Positions 9,346-18,120 of a stretch of DNA of 64,000 nt are shown piece after piece. The stretch comes from Actinomyces oris. Its GTDB lineage: Bacteria > Actinomycetota > Actinomycetes > Actinomycetales > Actinomycetaceae. The stretch is taken from positions 374,191-438,190 of the forward strand of contig NZ_VICC01000001.1 of NCBI RefSeq assembly GCF_006546825.1. Reading direction: 5' to 3'. Both the position numbers and the translations under genes were made by a program. A model generated the notes under the pieces. It was not told where the DNA came from. It saw nothing but the letters and a program-made list of their open reading frames with translations, and ran no database searches. Position 1 is the stretch's first letter. Each line of letters starts with the position of its first letter.

Positions 9346-9921
9346 ATGCCTGATCAGATCGCAGTCCTCCCGCTGGCGAAGGCGCTATCGGACCTGGAGA
9401 CACCTGATGCGGTCCATCGTCTCGCCATGTCGTACTTGCCCGATCTCAGAGGCGCTTCGCGGTCGATTCGCGCAGACCTCGGTGTCCTGTACCGCCTGGC
9501 TCTACCAACCGAGTACGGCGGGCAGAAGGGCTCCCTGGTCATCAGATTCCGGGCCGATCTCGATCTGCCCGGAACACAGGCCATTGAGGCGCCGTCAGGG
9601 TTTGCCGTCGGTCAGCGCTTCACTGTTCGAGTGGTGGCAGAGAAACGCCATGCCGATGAATCGGGAAAGAACCGCGTCCGCGCTGTCCTCGACGAGGAAG
9701 CTGACGGGTGGGCCACCGATTTGCTGGAGCGCCATGGTCTGGGGGTCAGTGAGCTGGCGGTCTCACCGAGGTGGTTCGTGGGCCGGCGAGGCGGACGCTC
9801 CTTTACGCTCCGCGATCTCACCGGCACGGTGAGCAGTATCAGTGAGACTGGAGCATCCGCCTACCACCAGGGCATCGGGAGGGGGAAGGCCTACGGCTAC
9901 GGAATGCCCCTGGTGCTGTGA
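9346..9921 (+). CDS. cas6e: Cas6e-like CRISPR RNA endoribonuclease (type I-E family)
   Basis: This 191-residue protein should cut the pre-crRNA at the repeat hairpins. It carries the hallmarks of Cas6e/Cse3: an N-terminal stretch DAVHRLAMSYLPDL whose His24 matches the catalytic histidine position, then GVLYRL, and a C-terminal glycine-rich loop GIGRGKAYGYG (about residues 175-185). It is slightly shorter than usual for the family (about 200-220 residues). Its presence among csb genes is notable because I-U/I-G loci usually rely on a Cas6 domain fused to Csb2. The repeats in the adjacent array have the I-E-like hairpin CCCCGC/GCGGGG, which a Cas6e would recognise. It starts 24 bases after the csb3-like gene. 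Confidence 0.85.
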   Translation: MPDQIAVLPLAKALSDLETPDAVHRLAMSYLPDLRGASRSIRADLGVLYRLALPTEYGGQKGSLVIRFRADLDLPGTQAIEAPSGFAVGQRFTVRVVAEKRHADESGKNRVRAVLDEEADGWATDLLERHGLGVSELAVSPRWFVGRRGGRSFTLRDLTGTVSSISETGASAYHQGIGRGKAYGYGMPLVL

Positions 9922-9985
9922 CGACGTGAATGAGAACTGTGCTCGATCACTATGACGATAGATATGCAGATAAGGATATTGAACG

Positions 9986-11197
9986 ATGATGACGGCTCAA
10001 GAATTTCGCTCCACCATCGGTGCCCTCATGGAGGAGGGTGCGGTGGCTGGAATCAGCGTGACCAGCAAATACGACTCATTGTCGGGAATGACCGTGACGC
10101 CTCCGGCGGGCACGATCCGTCAGAAGGGTGAAGTTGTCGGCTTCTTTGAAACTGTCGACGATGGGAAGGCGGCCACAATTGACACGTGGGGATCCCAGGC
10201 CTCACGGTGCGAGGTGCTTCTTGCTAGTCGCTTCAGAGGAGGAACCAACACCCTCGCTGAGGTGCTGGGTTTCCCCATGGTGGTCCTCGTCGATGAGGAC
10301 GGAGAGGTGCTGACCACCTCCGTGGAGCTCTCGCACCGGCAGGCCGACGCCACCTGGAGGCTCATACGGAAAGAGCTCACCGACAAGGGGGTCGATTTCG
10401 AGGGGATCCAGAATGCCACCCGCTCCCAGCCGGATGCTCTGCTCACTGGATTCCCTACAGCGATCCCCTTCGGATGGTGGCACTCGCAGACGAAGCGCTC
10501 CCAGAAGGCTGTTGATGAAGCCAATAAGGGAGGGAAGAAAGGTGGGGGTAAGGATGCTCGTGAGCTGAATGCGACGCGGGATGAATTTCTTGGTTACTAC
10601 GTCATGAATCCTGCGGAGTCGCGTTCTGCGAGACTGTTCACGTCGGAGATTATTGCGACTGGTGTGTCTGAGCGTCGTCGTATGGCTGGGAAGACGGATC
10701 CGCTCTTCGCGGCGACCAGTAATAAAACGACGATTCGGGGAGTAAAGCTTTCCGCTCTGGGAATTGGGTCATTGCCTCCGCTTGATATTTCTGAGGCTCC
10801 ATCAGATTTAACGTACAACTCTATCGTGGGGAAGGCCTTCTTCTCCCTTGCTGGGTTGAGGACATTCGCCTTCTCTCGCCCGGAGCCTGCGCGAGCGCTG
10901 GTGGTCAGCCTGACCCTGCTGCTGTACCGACTGCTGCAGGAACGGCTGGACCTGCGTGTAGGGGCCGAGCTGCGTCTGCGCGAGCCGGGCCTCGAGGTCA
11001 AGGTCGAGAGGCACGGAGCACCCTCCGAGCCCCTCGCACTGCCGGAGGTCGACGAGCTGGTGGACCTCGTGCGTGACCTGGGCCAGGAGATCGGTTGGAA
11101 CGGCGCCACCGTTGTCACGATCACCCACGACTCCCCGCTGGGAAAGATCATCCTGGACGTCGATGGGCGCAAGACTGACGGACGCAGCGATGACTGA
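9986..11197 (+). CDS. csb1: Csb1, Cas7-family backbone protein of type I-U/I-G
   Basis: This 403-residue protein is the probable Cas7-type subunit that polymerises along the crRNA. It resembles Csb1 (GSU0053 family): it has SQASRCE at residues 70-76 near the expected SQANR-like motif, and a later LRTFAF segment. It sits between cas6e and csb2, overlapping csb2 by 7 bases. The middle part (about 10.54-10.86 kb) is visibly richer in A and T than the rest of the operon, with codons such as AAT, TTT and GAT, which may mark a recombined or imported segment. A lysine/glycine-rich linker lies near residues 176-188. ATG 9986 is the first of two adjacent ATGs; an AAGGAT lies about 8 bases upstream. 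Confidence 0.78.
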   Translation: MMTAQEFRSTIGALMEEGAVAGISVTSKYDSLSGMTVTPPAGTIRQKGEVVGFFETVDDGKAATIDTWGSQASRCEVLLASRFRGGTNTLAEVLGFPMVVLVDEDGEVLTTSVELSHRQADATWRLIRKELTDKGVDFEGIQNATRSQPDALLTGFPTAIPFGWWHSQTKRSQKAVDEANKGGKKGGGKDARELNATRDEFLGYYVMNPAESRSARLFTSEIIATGVSERRRMAGKTDPLFAATSNKTTIRGVKLSALGIGSLPPLDISEAPSDLTYNSIVGKAFFSLAGLRTFAFSRPEPARALVVSLTLLLYRLLQERLDLRVGAELRLREPGLEVKVERHGAPSEPLALPEVDELVDLVRDLGQEIGWNGATVVTITHDSPLGKIILDVDGRKTDGRSDD

Positions 11198-12506
11198 TCT
11201 GACCATCACGGCCTCGTTCCCCCTCGGAGAGTTCAACGCGCACGATGGAGAGGGGCGTGCCGAATGGCCACCGGCTCCAGCGCGCGTACTGGCCGCGATG
11301 CTGTCCGCCGCCCATGGCTTCGGAGAAGGCGTTTCCGAGGTCGAGGCTCTCTTTCGATGTCCTTCTCCACGGATCACCGCCCCTCCGGCCGGTGAGCGTC
11401 AGATCGGCTACCGGCGGTGGGTCCCCGTCAACAATGAGCTGAAGATGGACAAGAACGGTTCGCCGACCGGGATTGTCGACCGAAACGACCGCCTCCTGGA
11501 GAAGCAGGCGAAGGATCCCGAGTGCGGCATGATGGTCGGTACCGGCCCGGACGACGTCGTGCGTTGGACCTTCGCCGTTGATGGCCCGGTCGATCTGGGC
11601 GTTCTGCAGAAGGTGGCGCGGTTCGTGGAGTACCTCGGGCGTCCGACCTCACCTGTGCTGCTCGATGTCGCCGACGGTGCTGGTGAGGCGCCACCTGGCC
11701 ATTCCTGTTGGGAACCGGATCCGACGGGCTGGATTCGGCTGCGGGTGGGAACGGAAGGACTCCTGGCTGCTTTGGACGCCCGCGAGGAGGAGCGGCGCCG
11801 CAGCACCGTGACGGGGACGCATCCGTATATGAGCGTGCGACCCACCGCTCTCTATCGGCTCGTGGATGGGAGGTCCGGTGATGGGGCTGCGCCTGATACT
11901 CGGGAGCTGCTGCGCACGTGCTCGCTCTACCGAATGCCCCACAGTGGCAGGCAAGGGGTAGTTCTGGTGCATGCCTCCGACGCTGCTCTCGTCACGGAGC
12001 AGCTGCGAGACTCCCTTGGGGAGGCGGGCTGGATGCTGCCACTCATCGGTGGGTTGGGTCGCCGTCACCTGCCCGTTCTGCGGGGGGTGCTCGTGGCCGG
12101 GGGTTCTCGGCTGCCCTCCGTGGGACTCGCGGTGAGGACGGGGGTGGTTGAGGCCAGACTCGCTGAGACCAGGACATTGGCTTCTCTGCCCCGAGTTTTG
12201 CGGGCCGCTACCGCTCCTTCGTCGTTGTGGACCACCGTTGTGCCCACGGCGGAGGATCCTGAACACATTGTGTCCTTGTTGGAGGAATGCGCCTCGGGGC
12301 TCGGCTGCGGACTCGTTGGGGCTGAGCGTCACTCCGACTCACGAAGCGACGGAGGTGTCGATGTGCAGGAGGACAACGGGCGCTGGCACGTCTCGGTCAC
12401 CTTCGACGCGAAAGTGCCCGGGCCGGTGGTCTTTGACGGTGCCCTCATGGTTCCCCTGGGGGCCACCACCTTGGCAGTGAACCCACGGCGACCCCGAACC
12501 GACTAA
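11191..12506 (+). CDS. csb2: Csb2, Cas5-family protein of type I-U/I-G
   Basis: This 438-residue protein fits Csb2 (GSU0054 family), the Cas5-type subunit that holds the crRNA 5' handle. The N-terminus shows a ferredoxin-like RAMP start followed by EWPPAPARVLAAML, the conserved EWPPSP-R-L motif of the family. A glycine-rich stretch LIGGLGRRHLPVLRG lies in the second half. Known Csb2 proteins are often longer and carry a fused Cas6 domain. A separate Cas6e-like gene is present here, so the Cas6 activity of this protein may be lost or reduced; that is inference. The start ATG 11191 overlaps the csb1 stop. The CRISPR array begins only 18 bases after the stop codon. Confidence 0.75.
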
Positions 12507-12524
12507 CACCGCAGGTCAGCAAGT

Positions 12525-13341
12525 GTCAGCCCCGCGTATGCGGGGGTAGAGGGCAGCTCCGCCGGCCGACCTCATCACCTACCTGGTCAGCCCCGCGTAT
12601 GCGGGGGTAGAGGGCCACCGTCGGGGGTCAGGTTTTCGTCGGCCCAGTCAGCCCCGCGTATGCGGGGGTAGAGGGGCGACAACGCTCAGTCCCTCACGGT
12701 CGAGGAGGTCAGCCCCGCGTATGCGGGGGTAGAGGGGGCCACCAGGGCCATGGCGTCGTCCGGACCTTGTCAGCCTCGCGTATGCGGGTGTAGAGGGTCC
12801 ACTCCGGTTGAGGAAGTGACATGGCCCGAGCCAGCCCCGCGTATGCGGGGGTAGAGGGCCGGCGGCCAGTGCCTGCTTCCACGCCTTCCGGTCAGTCTCG
12901 CGCGCGCTGGGGTGGAGGCGTCAGGCCGTCCGTGGTCAGCAGGCCGACCGGGTCAGCCCCGCGCTCGCGGGGGTAGAGGGGACTCCAAGGAGGACAACTC
13001 CAAGGGCCAGCTGTCAGCCCCGCGCACGCGGGGGTAGAGGCTGGAACCCGAAGGCCGGTTCACACGCGGGCGCGTCAGCCCCGCGCACGCGGGGGTAGAG
13101 GGAGGGACGGCATGCAGACCAACGACGTTATCGAGTCAGCCCCGCGCACGCGGGGGTGGAGGGCGGTCCACGCTCTGGTGGTGAGTGAAAGCCTCGTCAG
13201 CCCCGCGTATGCGGGGGTAGAGGGAAATGACCTTTGCCCGGAATCTCCAGGAACGCGTCAGCCCCGCGCACGCGGGGGTAAAGGGACCCTGTACCTGCGT
13301 GCCCACCTGGGTCACGCGTCAGCCCCGCGTATGCGGGGGTT
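12525..13341 (+). CRISPR. CRISPR array, 14 repeats, 13 spacers, 61-bp period
   Basis: Fourteen repeats start at 12525, 12586, 12647, 12708, 12769, 12830, 12891, 12952, 13013, 13074, 13135, 13196, 13257 and 13318, exactly 61 bases apart. Each repeat is about 28 bases: GTCAG, a hairpin CCCCGC-GTAT-GCGGGG, then GTAGAGG. Spacers are about 32-33 bases. The loop varies (GTAT, GCAC, GCTC), and the bases flanking its centre always keep a G-U or G-C pair. The fifth to seventh repeats are degenerate, the seventh most of all. The last repeat loses its 3' end, marking the distal end. The repeat type and period are I-E-like. The array lies 18 bases after csb2, leaving no room for a normal leader. Confidence 0.97.
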
Positions 13342-13450
13342 CACACGGACCTGCGGCTGAGGCTGTCCTGGGGCGGCCCCCGGTGAGGGCGCTCGGCTCC
13401 GCCGCTGAGACCACGCAGGACCTCGCGGAGTCGAGCCCGTTGGCAGCTCA

Positions 13451-13572
13451 GTGTCCACGGTGCTGACATCAGCGGTCCCGTCGTCGGAAGGTCCAGTAGG
13501 AATCGTTGGAATTCCGCGGTTCTTTCTTGGATTGTCGCATCGGAGTGGCGTTAATGTCAGCGTTGTGGACAC
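13451..13572. mobile_element. 122-bp miniature inverted-repeat element, copy 1
   Basis: The element begins GTGTCCACGGTGCTGACATC and ends with the inverse, GTTAATGTCAG...TGTGGACAC. The centre carries GGAATTCCGCGGTT. Three other 122-bp members lie at 39112, 61482 and 63628. It encodes nothing and sits in the 390-base gap between the CRISPR array and the DUF4832 gene. The rest of that gap (13342-13450 and 13573-13729) shows no gene. Confidence 0.75.
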
Positions 13573-13729
13573 TGACGCCCCGCCAGGCCGCCGTGAACGC
13601 CCTGCTCCTCAGCCGGCCGTGACCTTGAAGGCTCCGACCCGCCCAGCGATCCCCGCCGCCAGGTCCTCGATCCCCCGGCCCCGGGTGGGGGCCGGGTCCC
13701 CGTCGGGATCCCGTCGGTGGCCCAGCGCC

Positions 13730-15286
13730 CTACTTGGTGGGGGTGCGGCCCAGGGTGAGGTAGCCGGGAAGCGTCTGGTCCTGGCCGGCGCTGGAGAAGC
13801 GCAGCGGCTGGCCCGAGTCCAGCGGGTTGACCACGCGCACCAGGATCGTGTTCTGTCCGGCCGGGTCCGCCGGGAGCTGCCCGGAGAAGGTCTGGGACTT
13901 GCCGACCGCGACCTTGCGCAGGTCGCCGCTGAGTGTGGTGCGCCCGACCTCCATGCCGTTGGAGGTGTTGATGGCCACCGCCTCCACGTTCCAGTTGTAG
14001 TAGAAGGGCGCCACCCCGTTGTTGGCGATCTGCACCTCGACCTTGCCGTTACGCATCCGCCAACGCGCTACCGCCAGGTCGTAGCCGGTCTCGGCGGAGG
14101 CCTGCACGGTCCGCTCGCGCTCGGAGCCGTTGAGGGTCGTGGTGAAGGCCCAGTTGTCCACCAGCCAGCTCGCGTGCGTGGCCTTGATGGAGGCGTTGAT
14201 GTCCACCGTTCCTCCGTTGGAGCCCGAGGCCATGCAGCTGCCCGGGTTGCGCACGGAGCACTCCTGGATGCCCGGGTAGATCTCGCCGCCGATCGGGTGC
14301 TGCTGCCAGGCCTGGTCCGCCTTGGCCTGCTTGAGCTTCGGCAGGAAGTGCCAGTCGGCGGTGTCCATCGTGGCGTAGCCGAAGGAGTCGTCGTGGTAGC
14401 CGACCCCGTGCTTGACCGTCTCCGCGGACGGGTAGCGCGCCAGCGTCGGCGTCACCTGGAAGGCGCTGCCCCAGGTGTCGACGAGGGTGTTCTGGTTCGC
14501 TGCCGACGGCATCCAGTTCTCGCCGGAGGGGTTCTCCCCGGAGACCTTGCCGTTCATCGGGTAGGTGTGCCCCTCGCCCCAGAAGCCCACCAGGCCGTGG
14601 GTGATGAAGGCCAGGCGCGGGTCGCCGTCGTACTGCTGGCCCAGGGCCGAGATGAAGCCGGTGAGCATCGACATCATCTCGGGGTCGTTGTAGTCCGGCG
14701 CCAGCGACTGGCCCGGCGCGTTGCCGTGGAACGTGTAGTCGTGGGTCGGCACCGCGTGGGAGCTCAGCAGGTAGGCCGGGATGCCGCTGGGGCGCCCGGG
14801 GTAGTCGACGTAGAAGCGCAGCACCGCCTGGTGTCCGCGCGAGGCGATGGCGTTGAGGTGCGCATCGAGCCTGTCCCACGAGTACGAGCCGGGCCCGGCG
14901 ACGACGTCGCTGACCGGCAGCGTCAGCCACTCCATCGTGTGGGGCGGGGCTTTCTCCTGCAGCGCCGGCGAGTGGGAGGCGTCCGCCGGCGCGAAGGGCA
15001 TCATCCCCTTGAGCGGGTTGGCCTCCGGCGTGGCCGCCGCGGAGACCTCGATCCAGGCCCGGTTGCAGTTGCAGGCCCGGAACCCGGTGGCCAGGGACAC
15101 CACGGCGACGAGCGCCATGAGGATGGCGCCCAAGCGCGGCTTGCGCCCCCTGCGGAGCCGGTCGAGCACCTGGTGTCCCAGGGAGGGAGTGCGATTGGAA
15201 CCTGGGCCGTGCGATTGCTGCGCGGCCGCCGACGTGGAGCCGGAAGCTGCTGCAGAAGTGGTCTCGTCGTGCTGTGAAGCGATCAT
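13730..15286 (-). CDS. DUF4832 domain protein, probable membrane-anchored glycoside-hydrolase-like
   Basis: This 518-residue protein has a short Ser/Thr-rich cytoplasmic tail, a single hydrophobic segment at about residues 54-70 (ILMALVAVVSLATGF) and a long extracytoplasmic part. Residues about 90-330 resemble the TIM-barrel region paired with DUF4832 (WDRLDAHLNAIASRGHQAVL, then VGFWGEGH). The C-terminal 150 residues are beta-rich, as expected for DUF4832. The family is thought to act on polysaccharides but I know of no firm substrate. Transcription runs towards the CRISPR array. ATG 15286 has no obvious ribosome-binding site. Confidence 0.75.
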   Translation of the reverse strand: MIASQHDETTSAAASGSTSAAAQQSHGPGSNRTPSLGHQVLDRLRRGRKPRLGAILMALVAVVSLATGFRACNCNRAWIEVSAAATPEANPLKGMMPFAPADASHSPALQEKAPPHTMEWLTLPVSDVVAGPGSYSWDRLDAHLNAIASRGHQAVLRFYVDYPGRPSGIPAYLLSSHAVPTHDYTFHGNAPGQSLAPDYNDPEMMSMLTGFISALGQQYDGDPRLAFITHGLVGFWGEGHTYPMNGKVSGENPSGENWMPSAANQNTLVDTWGSAFQVTPTLARYPSAETVKHGVGYHDDSFGYATMDTADWHFLPKLKQAKADQAWQQHPIGGEIYPGIQECSVRNPGSCMASGSNGGTVDINASIKATHASWLVDNWAFTTTLNGSERERTVQASAETGYDLAVARWRMRNGKVEVQIANNGVAPFYYNWNVEAVAINTSNGMEVGRTTLSGDLRKVAVGKSQTFSGQLPADPAGQNTILVRVVNPLDSGQPLRFSSAGQDQTLPGYLTLGRTPTK

Positions 15287-15545
15287 AAAAACTTGTCAGG
15301 TAGGGACTTGGGCGTGGGTAAACCCTACCGGCCAGTTGAGCGGTCCACCTGTGCTATCGCTGACAACGTGCTCGGTTGACGGGGTGAAGGGCCTGTGCCA
15401 CCCGTGCTTTTGGAGGACATGAGAATTTCGTGTTGTGCCGCGTTCCGGCCGCATTCCGGCAGCGGTTCGGCTGCGTTCCGGCAGCGGTCCGACGTCGGCG
15501 GGCGACGCCATGCGGGACGACATTGCCGCCGCGCGCATAAGCGGC

Positions 15546-15551
15546 CATGAT
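15546..15551 (+). promoter_or_regulatory. Candidate -10 box for leaderless serC
   Basis: CATGAT lies exactly six bases before the GTG start of serC, the same spacing seen before several other genes in this window. It would place the transcript start at or next to the start codon. Confidence 0.4.
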
Positions 15552-15557
15552 GACTCC

Positions 15558-16637
15558 GTGCGCGTTTTCAATTTCTCCGCCGGTCCCGCCCAGCTCCCCC
15601 TGCCTGTCCTCGAGCAGGCCGCCTCCGAGCTCACCAGCTGGGGCGGATCGGGAATGTCCGTCCTGGAGGTCTCCCACCGCGGAGCGGACTTCGTGGCCTG
15701 CGCGGCCGACGCCGAGGCCACCCTGCGCCGCCTCCTGTCCGTCCCCGACAACTACCGCGTGCTCTTCCTCCAGGGCGGGGCCAGCGCCCAGTTCGCCGGC
15801 ATCCCCCTCAACCTGACCGCCCCCGGCGACACGGTCGCCTACCTCAACACCGGCCAGTGGTCAGCCAAGGCCATCAAGCAGGCCGGCGCTTACGAACTCG
15901 ACGTCGTCGTGCCCGCCGATGAGGCTGCCTCCTCCTACACGACCACCCCCGAGCCCGGCTCCTTCACGGTGCCCGAGGCCGCCCGCTACCTGCACTACAC
16001 GCCCAACGAGACCATCGGCGGCGTCGAGTTCGACTACGTGCCCGAGGCCGGCGACGTCCCGCTCGTGGCCGACTTCTCCTCCACGATCCTCTCCCGGCCC
16101 ATCGACGTCTCCCGCTACGGCCTCATCTACGCCGGGGCTCAGAAGAACATGGGCCCCTCGGGCCTGGCCGTCGTCATCGTGCGCGAGGACCTGCTGGGGC
16201 GGGCCCGCCCGGTGACCCCCACCGTCCTGGACTACCAGAAGATGGCCGACGCCGACTCCATGCTCAACACGCCCCCCACCTTCGCCATCTACCTGCTGGG
16301 GCTCATCGGCCACTGGATCGAGGACGGCGGCGGCCTGGAGGCGATGGCCGAGCGCAACCGCGCCAAGGCCGAGCTCCTCTACGGCTACATCGACTCCTCC
16401 GACTTCTACGCCAACCCCGTTCAGGAGCGCTCGCGGTCCTGGATGAACGTGCCCTTCACCCTGGCCGACCCCGCCCGCGACGCCGACTTCCTGGCCGGGG
16501 CCGAGGCCGCCGGGCTCACCAACCTCAAGGGGCACCGCTCCGTGGGCGGCATGCGCGCCTCCATCTACAACGCCATGCCGATCGAGGGCGTGCGCGCCCT
16601 CATCGACTACATGACCGACTTCGCCGCCCGGGCCTGA
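15558..16637 (+). CDS. serC: Phosphoserine aminotransferase
   Basis: SerC converts 3-phosphohydroxypyruvate and glutamate to phosphoserine in serine biosynthesis, using PLP. With the start at GTG 15558 the protein is 359 residues, the usual length, and begins VRVFNFSAGPAQLPLPVLEQ, the canonical N-terminus. The open frame extends upstream to 15435, but those residues are low-complexity and unlike the family. The PLP lysine is Lys196 in YAGAQKNMGPSG. No ribosome-binding site is seen before 15558; a -10-like hexamer six bases upstream suggests a leaderless transcript. The next gene, serA, catalyses the preceding step and follows 120 bases later on the same strand. Confidence 0.95.
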   Translation: MRVFNFSAGPAQLPLPVLEQAASELTSWGGSGMSVLEVSHRGADFVACAADAEATLRRLLSVPDNYRVLFLQGGASAQFAGIPLNLTAPGDTVAYLNTGQWSAKAIKQAGAYELDVVVPADEAASSYTTTPEPGSFTVPEAARYLHYTPNETIGGVEFDYVPEAGDVPLVADFSSTILSRPIDVSRYGLIYAGAQKNMGPSGLAVVIVREDLLGRARPVTPTVLDYQKMADADSMLNTPPTFAIYLLGLIGHWIEDGGGLEAMAERNRAKAELLYGYIDSSDFYANPVQERSRSWMNVPFTLADPARDADFLAGAEAAGLTNLKGHRSVGGMRASIYNAMPIEGVRALIDYMTDFAARA

Positions 16638-16669
16638 GCGCCCGCCGGCTCGCCATCCCGGCCGTCTAG

Positions 16670-16687
16670 TCGGGCCCGCGGGCCCGA
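16670..16687. terminator. Perfect 18-bp palindrome between serC and serA
   Basis: TCGGGCCCGCGGGCCCGA is a perfect 18-base palindrome 32 bases after the serC stop. It could act as a partial terminator or as a protein-binding site upstream of serA; no T-tract follows. Confidence 0.4.
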
Positions 16688-16757
16688 TCACCCGCCCGCG
16701 AGCCCAGTCGCCCGTCACAACCTTCCCCACCCGGACCGCTCTGCAGAAAGTACTTCC

Positions 16758-17948
16758 GTGACCACCAGCAGCGTTGACCACAAGTTCCGTATCCGCACCC
16801 TCAACGCCATCTCCGGAGCCGGCCTGTCCCGCCTGCCCGACGAGCTCTACGAGGTCGGCGGCTCCGTGGAGGAGCCCGACGCCCTCCTGGTGCGCTCGGC
16901 CAAGCTCCACGACACCCCCATTGAGGAGTCGGTTCTGGCCGTGGCCCGCGCCGGCGCCGGCACGAACAACATTCCGGTCGAGGCGCTCACCGAGCGCGGC
17001 GTGCCCGTGTTCAACACCCCTGGCGCCAACGCCAACGCCGTCAAGGAGCTGGTCCTGGCGGGCCTGTTCATCGCCTCGCGCAACCTCATCCCGGCGGCCC
17101 GCTTCGCGCACACCCTCGAGGGCGACGACGCCGAGATCGCCAAGGCCGTCGAGGCCGGCAAGAAGCAGTTCGTCGGATTCGAGCTACCCGGCCGCACGCT
17201 CGGCGTCATCGGCCTGGGGGCCATCGGCGTGCAGGTGGCCAACGCCGCCCTGGGGCTGGGGCTCAATGTCGTCGGCTTCGACCCGGGAATCTCCGTGGAG
17301 CACGCCTGGCACCTGAGCGCCGAGGTCGAGCGGGCCGACTCCATGGAGGAGGTCTTCCGCCGCGCCGACATCCTCACCGTTCACGTGCCCCTCATCCCCG
17401 CCACCCGCGGACTGGTGAGCACCCAGCGCCTGGCCCTCATGAAGGAGACCGCGGTGCTGCTCAACTTCGCGCGCGCCGAGATCGTTGACACCGACGCCGT
17501 CGTGGCCGCCCTGGACGAGGGCACGCTGCGCGGCTACGTGTGCGACTTCCCCTCCACGCAGGTCCACAAGCACCCCAAGTGCATCTCCCTGCCCCACCTG
17601 GGCGCCTCCACCAAGGAGGCCGAGCGCAACTGCGCCATCATGGCCGCCGACTCCCTGCGCGGTTTCCTCGAGGACGGGCAGGTGCACAACTCGGTGAACT
17701 TCCCCGAGGCCGTCATGGCCCGGCAGGAGGGCACGCACCGCCTCGTCATCGTCAACCGCAACGTGCCCAACATGGTCGGTCAGGTCTCCACGCTCGTGGC
17801 CCAGCACGGACAGAACATCGCCAACCTGCTCAACAAGTCCCGTGGCGAGCTGGCCGTGACCCTGGTCGACGTCGAGGGCGAGATCGAGCCCAAGGTCCTT
17901 GAGGAGCTGCGCGCGATCGACGGCGTGCTGTCCGCGCGCGGCATCTGA
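16758..17948 (+). CDS. serA: D-3-phosphoglycerate dehydrogenase
   Basis: SerA oxidises 3-phosphoglycerate, the first step of serine synthesis. This 396-residue protein has the D-isomer 2-hydroxyacid dehydrogenase fold: the NAD-binding motif GLGAIGVQVANA, the catalytic Arg in NFARAEIVD and the His in LPHLGAST. A C-terminal ACT domain (about residues 320-396, beginning HRLVIVNRNVPNMVGQVSTL) points to feedback control by serine. It is the shorter form lacking the long intervening ASB domain. The start is GTG 16758. serC lies directly upstream, so both steps are encoded together. Confidence 0.95.
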   Translation: MTTSSVDHKFRIRTLNAISGAGLSRLPDELYEVGGSVEEPDALLVRSAKLHDTPIEESVLAVARAGAGTNNIPVEALTERGVPVFNTPGANANAVKELVLAGLFIASRNLIPAARFAHTLEGDDAEIAKAVEAGKKQFVGFELPGRTLGVIGLGAIGVQVANAALGLGLNVVGFDPGISVEHAWHLSAEVERADSMEEVFRRADILTVHVPLIPATRGLVSTQRLALMKETAVLLNFARAEIVDTDAVVAALDEGTLRGYVCDFPSTQVHKHPKCISLPHLGASTKEAERNCAIMAADSLRGFLEDGQVHNSVNFPEAVMARQEGTHRLVIVNRNVPNMVGQVSTLVAQHGQNIANLLNKSRGELAVTLVDVEGEIEPKVLEELRAIDGVLSARGI

Positions 17949-17963
17949 GCCGGGGTCCCGCGC

Positions 17964-18107
17964 GGCCGGGGACATCCTGCGCGTGCGGGGACATTCTCTT
18001 TCGGCCGGGGACCTCTCGCGCGTGCGGGGACGGGATTGCTGTCCCCGACGGCGTCGAACGCCCCCGGCCGGAAGGACACGCACCCGGCTGCGTGGAATGT
18101 CCCCGCC
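17964..18107. repeat. GGGGAC-box repeat, family A copy 1
   Basis: An intergenic array of GGGGAC and GTCCCC boxes spaced about 20 bases apart lies between the convergent serA and fic genes. It shares long stretches with copies at 19427, 23556, 46286 and 47898, including GTGCGTGTC and GGCGTTCGACGCC segments (inverse orientation here). Box number differs between copies. It is strongly palindrome-prone and could form terminator-like structures. Confidence 0.7.
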
Positions 18108-18120
18108 GTGACGACGTCCG

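Noticed and set aside
5628..12506. Calling the CRISPR locus type I-E because of its repeats and Cas6e
   Set aside because: Cse1, Cse2, Cas7e and Cas5e are absent, and Cas3 has a C-terminal HD domain with csb-type partners, so the effector is closer to I-U/I-G.
13112..13466. Open frames across the CRISPR array
   Set aside because: They are made of translated repeats with a 61-bp period and have no coding character.
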